This document shows positions 32,160 to 42,711 of a DNA stretch of 64,000 bases, one piece after another (within the stretch, counting starts at the first letter, position 1; each line of letters starts with the position of its first letter). The notes below the pieces were generated by a model. The model was not told the origin of the DNA and did no database searches. It saw nothing but the letters and a program-made list of their open reading frames with translations. The translations under genes were made by a program, and so were the position numbers. Origin of the DNA: Tridacna crocea (lineage: Eukaryota; Mollusca; Bivalvia; Cardiida; Cardiidae); assembly GCA_943736015.1 (NCBI GenBank), contig OX031065.1:34734427-34798426 (forward strand), given 5' to 3'.

Positions 32160-34480
32160 ATTGATATGTTCAGCGTACCGAAGGCAGGTAATTCAGCGTT
32201 ACAGGCACAGATCGAAACGGTGTGCAGAGCAGCTTAAAGTCAACACGTTCAGCATTTACTGAAATGTCTGTTTAACCCTTTACTCCGTAGATACTCATTT
32301 CTACGCATTGCTTGTAGGAGCCTTTGGAAAACATTGTGGCAAAAGGTGAAATTGCTCGTGACGAGCAATTTCACCTTTTGTCACAATGTTTTCTATGCAA
32401 TCAAAAGGTGTCATATACACATAAGAAACGGATTCATCCTTGCTGTTATTCAGGGCCGATTAGAGATACCATAGAAATGCCTTATGGGGTAGAGGGTTAA
32501 AATATAAAAAGGGACGAAGAGTAGTTTCATCAGCATAACAGTCAAAGATATGCACGTTCAGTATAGAAGACACAGGGCAACACGTTTAGCATAATGAAAG
32601 TTAATACCTACAGCATAACGGACAAATGTGAATAGGATCAGCTTAACAGCCTCCGGGCGACACGTTCAATATAGATCTAAACACAGGGTTTGGCAATACA
32701 AAGATCAATGAGATCAGCATAAAACATAGACAAGTTTGACTTGTTCATCACAAGAGACAAAGATGAACAAATGACTATACGTTAAACAAAAGAGAAAAAG
32801 ATCGACACGCGCTGCATAATAAAAGAAAGTCAATATGTTCGGCATAAAAGACGAAAACCGTCACGTTCAGCACAAAGACGTTGGTCGACACGCTCTGCAA
32901 AGAAAGAAGATCCCCATAACAGCATTATGGCGAATTATTCAGCATATCAGAGACTGACAGGTTCAACGAAACAGAAAAACATTACAAAGGTCGACACGTT
33001 CTGCATATAAAAAAAACAATCGGCGAGAAAGTCACAGGTCGACACATTAAGCGTTGCAGAAGATGACACATTGTGCATTAAAAAAAGATCGACACGTTCA
33101 GCTCAACAGACAGGACAGAATGTTCAGTATAATAGAAAAAGGATAACACATTCAGCATCACAGATAAAGCGCGACACGTTCAGCATAATAGACACAGAGC
33201 AACACGTTCAACATAACAGACACATGGTGACACATTTAGCATCAGATAAAGCGTGACACATTCAGCATAACAGACACAGAGCAACACGTTCAACATAAAA
33301 GACACAGGGTGATACATTTAGCATCAGATAAAGCGTGACACGTTCAGCATAACAGACAAAGAGCAACACGTTCAACATAACAGACACAGGGTGACACATT
33401 TAGCATTAAAAAAGCACGACACGTTCAGCATAACAGACAAAGAGCAACACATTCAACATAACAGACACAGGGTGACACATTTAGCATAAAAAAAAGCGTG
33501 ACACGTTCAGCATAACAGACAAAGAGCAACACGTTCAACATAACAGACACAGGGTGACACATTTAGCATAAAAAAGTGCGACACGTTCGGCATAAAAGAA
33601 ACAGAGCAACACGTTCAACATAACAGACACAGGGTGACACATTTAGCATCAGATAAAGCGCGACACGTCCAGCATAACAGACACAGAGCAACACATTCAA
33701 CATAACAGACACAGGGTGACACATTTAGCATAAAAAAGTGCGACACGTTCAGCATAACAGACACAGAGCAACACGTTCAACATAACAGACACAGGGTGAC
33801 ACATTTAGCATCAGATAAAGCGCGACACGTTCAGCATAACAGACAAAGAGCAACACGTTCAACATTCCAAACAAAGAATAACGCATTCAGCATCAGATAA
33901 AGTGCGACACGTTCAGCATAACAGACACAAGTTGACATGTTCAGTATTACAGACAAAGGATGACACATTGAGCATTACAGATGAAGGAAAACCTGTACAG
34001 TATTAAAGAAAAAAGGAAGACGTAAATGGCATTTATGATTACAGATAAAGCACGATATGTTCAGCATAATTAAGAAGGGAAGACGTGTTAAGCATTACAG
34101 ACAAAGGATGACACATTCGGCATTAAAGATACAGGATAAGACATTCAGCATAACAGATATAGGACAATACATTCAGTATAACAGATACAGGACGACCCAT
34201 TTAGTAGAACAAACACATGATGACAAAAACACCATAAGAGATAAAGGGCAATACGCTCAGCATAGCAGAAACACAACATTGAAATGTTCAGCGAAACAAA
34301 GACCGGCATACAAGACTGACGCGTTTTAGACGCTTGCTAAAAGGCATGCTTATTTAGCACAAGAGACATTAGTCGACACGTACAACACAACAAATTAAGA
34401 TCCACGTATTCAGCATACAAGATAGACACATTCAGAATAACAGACAGAGTCATTTAGTCTGATAGAAAAGATAGGTCGAT
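32160..34480 (+). repeat. Satellite array with ~82-bp higher-order period
   Basis: Built from related sub-units of about 24-30 bp resembling CGACACGTTCAGCATAACAG followed by ACAAAG. In the core (about 33080-33950) three variants alternate: GACACGTTCAGCATAACAG, CAACACGTTCAACATAACAG and GACACATTTAGCAT. The CAACACGTTCAACAT variant recurs at 33199, 33281, 33363, 33444, 33526, 33606, 33688, 33768 and 33850, a period of 80-82 bp. The flanks are more decayed. Open frames inside it are artefacts. Confidence 0.85.
32272..32500 (-). mobile_element. TTAA MITE type B, full length 229 bp
   Basis: TTAACCCTTTACTCCGTAGAT to GGGTAGAGGGTTAA. It sits at the left edge of the satellite. Confidence 0.85.
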
Positions 34481-34488
34481 CAACGGAT

Positions 34489-35035
34489 TTAAGCCATTTG
34501 CTGATTTCCGCGTAAGCTAAGTCGAAAATTTCTATGTCTAAGACTTGAGAGAGGAAATATTCCTCTCGCAATAACCTTTTTACCAATCCACGGAAGAGGC
34601 TTTGCCTGGACTACAGTCAAGCACTCCCACTCTGGTTGACTTATTTTCGATTTATCACTGAGCATAACAAAGATCGGCATTATATGGAAAAGGTTTGCCA
34701 ATTCTCCTTTATGTCTAGCTTATCACACAAAGTGTCAAAATTGTCACCTTTCTAGGTCACATTTTATCTCCGAAATTCTATTCCTGTTTGGGGGACACCA
34801 GTATTATGGCAATAAAATGGAGAAAATATCGTGCAATTAACCTATATCGTATGTTCATCACGACCCATGCTCCAGGTCCTTGTGGGCACAAAAAAGACCG
34901 AAATGATGCTGTGTGCAGACTCAGTCTAATCTTTGTCGGCTCTTTTTGATAATGAAAAAAGAAAACATTGTAAGCTTTACTATATACATTAATTTTCAGC
35001 GTCGACAGACTTTAGTCGAAATGATTTTTTTTTCA
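34489..35035. other. Spacer, nothing recognised
   Basis: Short inverted repeat GAGAGGAAATATTCCTCTC at 34549; otherwise no coding, splice or repeat signal seen. Confidence 0.4.
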
Positions 35036-35037
35036 CC

Positions 35038-35267
35038 TAAACCCTTTACCAAATGACAAAATTTTAGACTGGTTCAAATTGAAAGCATTTGCAGACGACA
35101 AAATAAACGTTGCTCAAAAATTGAAATTTGTTTCCAGCGGGGTAGAAAACATTATGGGAAAAGGAGAAAATGCTGGTCACCAGCATTTTCTCCTTTTCCC
35201 ACAATGTTTTCAAAAGCTTTCCTTCTCAGCGTCCTTAAAAGTCGGGATTGTTTGGTAAAAGAGTTAA
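35038..35267 (+). mobile_element. TTAA MITE type A, full length
   Basis: CTAAACCCTTTACCAAATGAC to GGTAAAAGAGTTAA, core GCTGGTCACCAGC. Confidence 0.8.
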
Positions 35268-35728
35268 AAATGGACGTTTTTTTTTTGTCGTCTGCCAACC
35301 AAAGGGTAATTTTACCAGAATAACCTACCTCATAAAAGTTGACATTGAACGGTTTAAAGCGAAGATCAGACTCCAAATAATGTGTCATCTGACCTTGGTC
35401 TGTATTCCCAACATGGGGAACTGAAGTTGTGCTCAGGCATTTAAAAGCTAAGAATCGATCAGTGGATTGTGTGAAATAAATGTTGATGCTTTTCAAAGCT
35501 GCCAAATTGAGACTACCAATTCAAGAAAATCTGCAGAAGACACATTCGAAATTGGTAAAAATGAGCTTGATTGCTTTGATAGGATAGAATGTATTGCTTC
35601 TACCATAATTATTTCGAATGCTTTCTCTCCTTGGGTCATTAAAACTTGGGACTGCTTGGTAAAAGGTTAATATCTTTACCAGATGACAAGCTTTCAAACA
35701 TAATCGTCTTGAAAGCAAGAGCAGATGA

Positions 35729-35987
35729 TTAACTCATTACCAAACGACATAATTTTCGTCTCGTCCAAATTGAAAGCATTTGCAGACGACAAAATAAAAG
35801 TGACTGAAAATTCGAAATTTGATTTTGGAAGGATAGAAAACATTGTGGGAAAAGGAGGAAATGCTGGTTACCAGCATGTTCTCCTTTTCCCACAAAGTTT
35901 TCTAAAGACTTCTTTTTTACCTACGATGTTTGTAAAACTTGCTGACTTGGATTTCGTACAAAACGGGACAGGTTGGTAAAGGGTTAA
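35729..35987 (+). mobile_element. TTAA MITE type A, 259 bp variant
   Basis: TTAACTCATTACCAAACGAC start; about 30 bp extra near the right arm; ends GGTAAAGGGTTAA. Its last TTAA is also the first TTAA of the next copy. Confidence 0.8.
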
Positions 35988-36212
35988 CTCTTTACCAAAC
36001 GACAAAATTTTAGACTGGTCCAAATTGAAAGCGTTTGCAGACGACAAAATAAAAGTGACTAAAAAATTGAAATTTGATCTTGTAAGGGTAGAAAACATTG
36101 TTGGAAAAGGAGAAAATGCTGGTTACCAGCATTTTCTCCTTTTCCCACAATGTTTTTTAAAGGCTTCTTTCTTAAGGTCGTCAAAAGTAGAGATAGTGTG
36201 GAAATGGGTTAA
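35984..36212 (+). mobile_element. TTAA MITE type A, full length 229 bp
   Basis: Shares TTAA 35984-35987 with its left neighbour; ends GTGTGGAAATGGGTTAA. Confidence 0.85.
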
Positions 36213-36370
36213 CCTATTTTGTGTTTGCAACGCTCGGTCAACGGTCACCTTTCAATCAGGAAGTATTTGTGGTTACTATATCCGTAGTATAAACGTGCTG
36301 TCCGCTTGTGAAGATAAAAATAGTGATGAAATAATAGGAGCTCTGTGAAATGATGGTTTGGCGCATCTGC

Positions 36371-36599
36371 TTAACCCTTTCCCAAACGACAGATTTTGGA
36401 CTCTTCCAAAACAAAAGAGTTTGCAGACGACAATTTTAGATTTGGAGAAAATGGCAGTCAGTTCCTCAAAAAGGGTAGAAAACACTGTGGGAAAAGGAGA
36501 AATTGCTCGTTACGAGCAATTTCTCCTTTTCCCACAGAGTTTTCAAAAGACTTTTACTGCAGACACGTTAAAACCAGGGCTTGTTTGGGAAAGGTTTAA
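36371..36599 (+). mobile_element. TTAA MITE type C, full length 229 bp
   Basis: Type A flanks (TTAACCCTTTCCCAAACGAC) but with core GGAGAAATTGCTCGTTACGA / GCAATTTCTCC, intermediate between types A and B. Confidence 0.85.
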
Positions 36600-39450
36600 C
36601 GTGCCGATCTCGAAGTCAACCAGTCTGTGGACGTGTCGAAACATTTTGCTATAACAAAATTTGCTTATCAAGAGACAAATCTTTCGCTTTTTTCAGTTAA
36701 GTTTTAGACATAAAGAGTGATGCCATGTTGCCGCTTGCTTGATATAATGTACTACGACTATACATTCTACGCGGCTCGAATTTTATTTTACAGAACAGAA
36801 AAAAAAATTACTCTGAACACTACACTGAAATGAACTTCTAAACAGCCACTTTTGTTTCTCCTATAAATTGGAGCAAGTATAAAAAATGTTAATGAAAGCA
36901 AATTGTGATATATATCTGGACGTCAAACATAGTATTGTGGTGAAAAGATTCCCGATTTTGCCTACAGAAGAACTCCCTTTTTCGAAAAAAGGAAAACTAG
37001 TTGCTTGCGTATGCGTGGTGTCTACAAGCCAAAACAGTTTTAAAAAAAGAAGCATAAAATACTGAACTTCTGTAAGCAATTAGAAAAAAACATGAAAATT
37101 ATTCTCTGTGAAAGAAATGTTATCCGAAAAAAACAAGCATGAAGTTTTCAAAAATTGATATTTCAATTTACAATATTGAGTGAATGGACGACGAATAAGT
37201 TTCTTCCGCGATAAAATTAAATAAATTCTCTTAAGAATTTCGCTCAGGTATGTTTTCAGACCGGGCAATTATTCTGCAAAAAATGAAACCAAATAACCTG
37301 TCCCTTTTATAGGCAGCGGACGTGAAAGAATGTCAATGGGAAATTACAGCTTAAAAGTGGCCGTTTAGGAGTTTGTTTCAGTGTACTACCACATTCATTT
37401 TGTCCATAAAAAGTTTTTTCTTAAATTCTATACCATTATGTATATCTTTTGTCCATTCTCCTGAAATTTTCATTTTGTTTAGCACCGGAAATACCACCTC
37501 ACAAGGGGACTCTCCGTCTCCATCAGATGTTTCGATTTCAACAACACAGTTGTTGACAAAACGACCACAATGCCTCCACGAAGCAGAGTACGTTCTTACG
37601 CTTGTCTACATTTGATTTGCGTCTCATCAGTGAAGAAAATGTCCGAAACGTAGGTAATCATTATCATACTCTTATGACGCCTTTCTATGATTACTGGACC
37701 ATGCTGAAGTCTTGTGGAAGCTGAAGCTTCGCATAACAATGTTGCTTAACACATGCACGTGTATTCTGTCCAAATCGTACCACACAGTCCGTTTATTCAA
37801 ACACCCATTGCCTGCGCATGTCATATTATTCGATGATTCGACCTGTCGGCTATGCATTATCTCCCGCTAGATGGCATTCTATAAATGCTCATCTATCTAT
37901 TATTTGTGCTTTCTGGGTACTGAACCGAACCAAAGTTTCCTACGCGATAAGCGTTACTTTGAATTTCAAACTAAAATGAACGTTTACTCAATAAAACACT
38001 ACCTCGTGCAATTCACTCAGCTATGATCAGCAGTTTAGAGAAATCTGGAGCAGGTCTCATTTCTCCTCAAAAGTATTGATAAAAGCTATTTTCTACATTG
38101 TTACTTTATAGAGCGTAATATTACAGTCTGCCAGCTTTCGGGGCTAGTGATGCGTCATATAGGACAGTCGAATCTTCGAAGAATATGACATGCGCAGACA
38201 ACGGTCTGCTATGACGCATCACTAACACCTGTACACAATACAAATACGCCGCTAATAAATTAACAATGGAGAAAATGGCCATAAACAATACACCTGTGGT
38301 ATAATGTAGCCCGTCTTTCGCTCCAAATATTTTGAGAATTTAATTATTTCAAAAGGGAAAAATAGTTTAATATGCAAATAAGAACTCTTGTTACACAGTT
38401 TCAAGTAGACTTAAGGGAAAGGGGATTCATCCACAGACTTAAAAAACAAGAAGAGTCTGTGTTTATACCGAAGCTATTACCCAAGCCTGTAGGGGTTGTT
38501 TTTTAAACAGCCCGTGCAAATGTTACAGCTGATAGCTGACCATGGATGAAAGAATCGTACCAGGTGGCGTTTTATTGAGTAAACGTTTATTTCATTTTGA
38601 AATTCATTTAACGGGTGTCATTTTGAAAAGTAGTCCGGTTCCATACCCAGAATACCGAAATCAGATTCCTCGGGTGATGGGAGCCATCAGATCTCTCGGC
38701 TGTATTTGGTGGCTTGATATGCACTCACACGCTAAATTTTATCGCCGGAAATAAGCCTGTTTAGCGTTCTGAAAATTGTAAGGTTCCTCGTAAAAAAGAA
38801 ACCGTTAACCTCAAATTTTCTATTGAAAACTTTCTAACTATATTTCAGTTGACAAATAATTTGTACATTCATTTTTAATGTTGTTTATCAATTGCGATTT
38901 AAGTTTTCACCGACAGATAGAGAGATGTATATAAGTTCATCGTGGTTGATTTTGTCGTTGCTAAACGACTGGCAGAGGCGCCGCCATGTACAAGATCACG
39001 TGATTATCAGCTTAATGGAAAACCCTTAAACAGAGCAGTGTAAACATTCGGGATTGTGTGACAAAGGGTTAAATCATGGATAGATACAGACATGTAATAG
39101 AAAGAGTCCGAAACATCTCAACGGGTGACCTTACTCGTGCCAAGGTCATAAAAACGTCTGTTGTTGCGCGTGATTGTCCAACGTTACATGCCGCAGGCAA
39201 TGGACACTGTCTGTTGCACAACTATTACAAATCACAAATGTTTCCAAATATCTGTTTATGTCATTAAAACAATTGTGTATTACATAAAATGTCTAGGTAA
39301 ATACTGTTAGTGCAGACAGAGTACATTTAACTCTTACTCGAAATCACTTGAACAGCACTGTGCTCCCTTTTCCAAGTGGCGCATCTCGTTATCCTGTTTC
39401 CTTTTCTTTCGAGAACAGTGTCATAAGAAATTGTCCCCTTCAGGAATACT
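36600..39450. other. Large stretch without recognisable gene
   Basis: Mostly unique-looking. Minus-strand 37565-37660 reads VSDIFFTDETQIK, faintly like a DDE transposase, but with frame breaks on both sides. Open frames at 38542-38754 and 39076-39267 begin with ATG but show no homology I recognise and no splice context. Confidence 0.35.
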
Positions 39451-39459
39451 TTTTCCTAA

Positions 39460-40930
39460 ACTTTCCCAAACAATACCGTGTTTGAACGACCCCGAAAAAA
39501 ACGGATTTTAAATGCATTGTGGGAAAAAGAAAAAAAATGCTCGTCATCAGATGTAAAGGCAGCGGTCAAAACAAAAGATATTTATGTGGTAGCTGGTTCG
39601 CTTACATATTTCATAGTAAACCAGTTTATCCGATGAAGAGATTTTAAGATAAAAGTTAAAAGAAATACATGTACATTTTTACAGCAACTCTTCCGCGTGA
39701 AAAAAAAACACATCTGAGTAACCACCTCTATTAAGCAAGCAACCTTTACTCGGAAAGCATTACATTGCGTTCTGACAGAGGCGAATGTTTCAACATGTAG
39801 TGGTATACAGTCAGCACATGTTTTAAGAAAGTACACATTGTGTGTCCCCTGGGTATTTCTATACAAAGTAAAGTGTTATGTTTTAGTTTGTTTGTATACC
39901 TTTTTCTACATGGAATTTGGTAGGTCTAGGGAAATATCCGTGCCATACGGACACTTCTAGTCCGACGTGGGACACCTGGCTTTCGAATGAGACACCTTAA
40001 CGCCATGAAGACGGCCAAACTGTTTAGTTATTCCCACCCGGGTTTCGAATTGGACATACTGTCGCCATGAACACGGCTAAACTGCTTCGCCTATCCACTG
40101 TACAAAACGACGACAAAAATATTTGATTTTTCTCTCACTGTGTGTCAACTCTTTCTATGAAAGCTACCGCTGAATTAGTTTAGATATTTAGATGTAAACT
40201 TGCTAACTGTCACTTCAACATTTATCTGCCGGACACTTCACATTTCAGTTTTGTTTCGCATATAACGTCTAGAACGGTCTCATTCAATTCTGTAGCAAGA
40301 CTGATCCCTGTATAACCGGTATTATCACGTACAAAACCTTCCTTTACCTATAGGAACAACTAATTTTAGAAATGTTTGAACATAATTACTTCCATGTTGG
40401 ATCACAGACGAAGCGACAGCCATGTTTTTTCAATCATGCAGACTTTTGCATAACAAACCAAGATTGACCGTGCACAGATTTTTTTCAGGGGAATCTATTG
40501 GAATAATCAAACGAGACCTTGCCGAACAAAGTTTCGCTAAAAAAAAGTAGAGTTTCATTTGAAAAGTAACAAAATTTGATATTCAGTGACGAAATTCGAC
40601 GTCATCTGAGTCTGCTGAAGGAAACTAAGAAGGGACCGCTAGGTCCCAACGTGCGAGGACACGATGAATACCAAATGAAAAATAACGAACTTCGGGGTTT
40701 ATAATTCGGACAGTCAATATCGCTGACTTTCTGGAAAGAAAGTGAGTATATAACGTTAGTGCTGTAAAAGAAACACCAAAATGCATCAATTGGTCGGTAG
40801 AGATTGCATCAATATACCGTATAACTTACTGTTTTAATTGACAAAAGAGACCGAACAAACACATTCCTTCAATCACAAGTTTTTGCATTCTGAAAGCATA
40901 TCATATTCAGTCTTTGTTCCTTTTTTTTCG
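39460..40930. other. Spacer with one decayed MITE
   Basis: A reverse TTAA-MITE fragment lies at 39460-39570 (GACCCCGAAAAAAACGGATT, GCATTGTGGGAAAAAG). The remainder to 40930 is unrecognised. Confidence 0.4.
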
Positions 40931-40938
40931 AAATAACT

Positions 40939-41168
40939 TTTAACCCTTTACCAAACAATCCCTTGTATATACGACCCAGACGAAGAAACCTCATGAAAAC
41001 ATTGTGGGAAAGGAAGAAAATGCTGATTACCACCATTTTCTCCTTTTCCTACAATGCTTTCTACTTTTCTAAAGTCAAGTTTCAAATTTTGAAACACATT
41101 TATTTTGTCGTCTACTAATGCTTTCAATTTGGACAAAAGTCTAAAATTTTGTCGTTTGGTAAAGAGTT
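40939..41168 (-). mobile_element. TTAA MITE type A, near full length
   Basis: TTAACCCTTTACCAAACAATC start; right end GGTAAAGAGTTC. Palindrome has a few mismatches. Confidence 0.75.
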
Positions 41169-41234
41169 CATCAAATAGGCTTCTAATTTGTGGAAAAGGA
41201 GAAAATGCTGGTTACCACAATGTTTTCAAAGGTA

Positions 41235-41400
41235 TTTTTCCATAAGAGTATCTTAAACTTTGGATTGTGTGGAACCAGATGCAAAATTTAGAATGGAATA
41301 CTTTAAGCGTCAGGTTATTTTTTCATAAGAGTATCTTAAACTTTGGATTGTGTGGAACCAGATGCAAAATTTAGAATGGACTACTTTAAACGTCAGGTTA
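41235..41400 (+). repeat. 83-bp tandem duplication
   Basis: CATAAGAGTATCTTAAACTT to ACTTTAAGCGTCAGGTTA repeats with offset 83 and about four differences. Confidence 0.85.
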
Positions 41401-41426
41401 ACTCGAACCTGCATCTTTAACAGAGC

Positions 41427-41463
41427 GGAGGGGGAGAGGGGAGGGGGGTGGGGGAGAGGGGAG
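41427..41463 (+). repeat. G-rich tract, possible G-quadruplex
   Basis: GGGGGAGAGGGGAGGGGGG followed by TGGGGGAGAGGGG has more than four G-runs of three or more with short loops. Confidence 0.6.
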
Positions 41464-41758
41464 CACAGATATTTTTCAGGAAAGGAAACTAAGTTTTATC
41501 GAACCTTGGACAATATTTACCCATCATCCTTAACTCTTTAAATGACAACAACATAACAACATTTTAGAGCTATCTATGTTGAAAGCAATTGAAGACAACC
41601 ATTTTGGCTCAAATGAAGGATTTGTATTTGTCAGAGCAAAAAATACGGCGTGAATCGGAGATAATTCTGGATATAAGCGTTTAATCCTTTCACCTAAGTG
41701 TTGCCAAGAGCATTCATTTGTCGGGGACGATAAAAGACGGGATTGTTTGCTAAAGAGT

Positions 41759-41987
41759 TTAACCCATTACCACACAATCCCTACTTTTGACGCCCCTGAG
41801 AAAGAAGCCTTTTGAAAACACTGTGGGAAAAGGAGAAAATGCTGGTAACCAGCATTATCTCCTTTTCCCACAGTGTTTTCTACCCTTCCAAGAACAAATT
41901 TCAATTTTTCAGACACCTTTATTTTGTCGTCTGCAAATGCCTTCAATTTGGACCAGTCTAAAATGTTCTCGTGTGGTAAAGAGTTAA
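41759..41987 (-). mobile_element. TTAA MITE type A, full length 229 bp
   Basis: TTAACCCATTACCACACAATC to GTGTGGTAAAGAGTTAA. A decayed copy (41530-41758) abuts its left side. Confidence 0.85.
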
Positions 41988-41999
41988 GGGTTAATAGCA

Positions 42000-42570
42000 T
42001 TCGTAATCCAAATTTCAAGAATTTTCTAAATTTCAATGTAACGCGTTTTATGATTGGATAGACCAAATAGGTGGCCCAATCAGAAGTTTCCTCAGTTTTA
42101 AACTCAGGAATAAGACCAAAAAAAAAAAAAAAAAATGCATTTAAGAATATCTGATTAAGTTGCCTACTCTCTGCAAATACACAAGTGCACCATACCATTT
42201 ATTTTTGATGGTTTGACAGTCTAAAGATACGTAATTGCAGACAAAAATGATTTAATAATTGATTGTTTGACAAAATACTTTGACAGACAGCCATATTTAC
42301 CCTTATTGCTCCGTAGACATTGTAAATTGCTTCCGCGGACAATGCAGATTAAGATCATGTTGCAAAGAACACGCCGTCTAATCTTGGATCGACCAATTCC
42401 GATGTTTTGCGAGATAAACAACCCCTAAAAATTTTGAAATTGAATCCCCGGCTGTTATTTCCTTCTGCTGTCTGATTACATCAGATTCACCTGCTTGATG
42501 CTCGAATGAAGGGTCAATAAATATGACAGATGACCATTGGTGAAGCAGCGAGGACTTTTCAACTGTTGTC
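42000..42570. other. Upstream region of the secreted-protein gene
   Basis: Contains part of an inverted-repeat MITE with an A-run (42116-42136) and a decayed type D palindrome (42335-42395). No conserved promoter motif was recognised beyond the TATA box at 42578. Confidence 0.4.
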
Positions 42571-42577
42571 TAGCTCG

Positions 42578-42587
42578 TATATAAAAG
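42578..42587 (+). promoter_or_regulatory. TATA box of the secreted matrix-type gene
   Basis: The sequence TATATAAAAG is a strong TATA box. An initiator-like CGCACTAG lies 31 nt downstream, with its A at 42609, so transcription probably starts there. That would give a 5' UTR of about 66 nt before the ATG at 42675. The spacing matches metazoan TATA promoters; the start site itself is inferred. Confidence 0.7.
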
Positions 42588-42674
42588 CACGAGACTGGCA
42601 AGGTCCGCACTAGTCGCCATCTGTCCATCGACTGTCCACGCACCATTGTTCGTCTTCACACTGAAACCGGCAAC

Positions 42675-42711
42675 ATGATCACTCAGGGACTTTTACTTTT
42701 GTGTGCTGTCG
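42675..42711 (+). CDS. Exon 1: signal peptide start
   Basis: Encodes MITQGLLLLCAV plus the first base of the next codon, followed by a consensus donor (G|GTAAGT). A short n-region precedes a Leu/Ala/Val hydrophobic core, as in a secretory signal peptide. Joined to exon 2 it reads CAVALSEA, which offers cleavage after an Ala preceded by S-E or A-V. The ATG is the first one downstream of the inferred start site. Confidence 0.75.

Noticed and set aside
33071-34329. Open frames in the satellite
   Set aside because: They arise from a repeated short unit lacking stops in one frame; no conserved start and no gene context.
37565-37857. Possible DDE transposase remnant (FTDET motif, minus strand)
   Set aside because: Only one short motif, with stops and frame changes around it; not enough to call a family.
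38542-39267. Two ATG-started frames of 70 and 63 codons
   Set aside because: No splice context, no recognisable domain and no promoter; length is within chance for the window.
41767-42198. Long frame containing KLKAFADDKIKVSEKLKFVLG and GKGDNAGYQHFLLFPQCF, echoed in dozens of other frames
   Set aside because: It is the translation of the TTAA MITE and its palindrome. The same peptide appears in copies of both orientations with stops, and no start, splice or codon constraint is consistent between copies.
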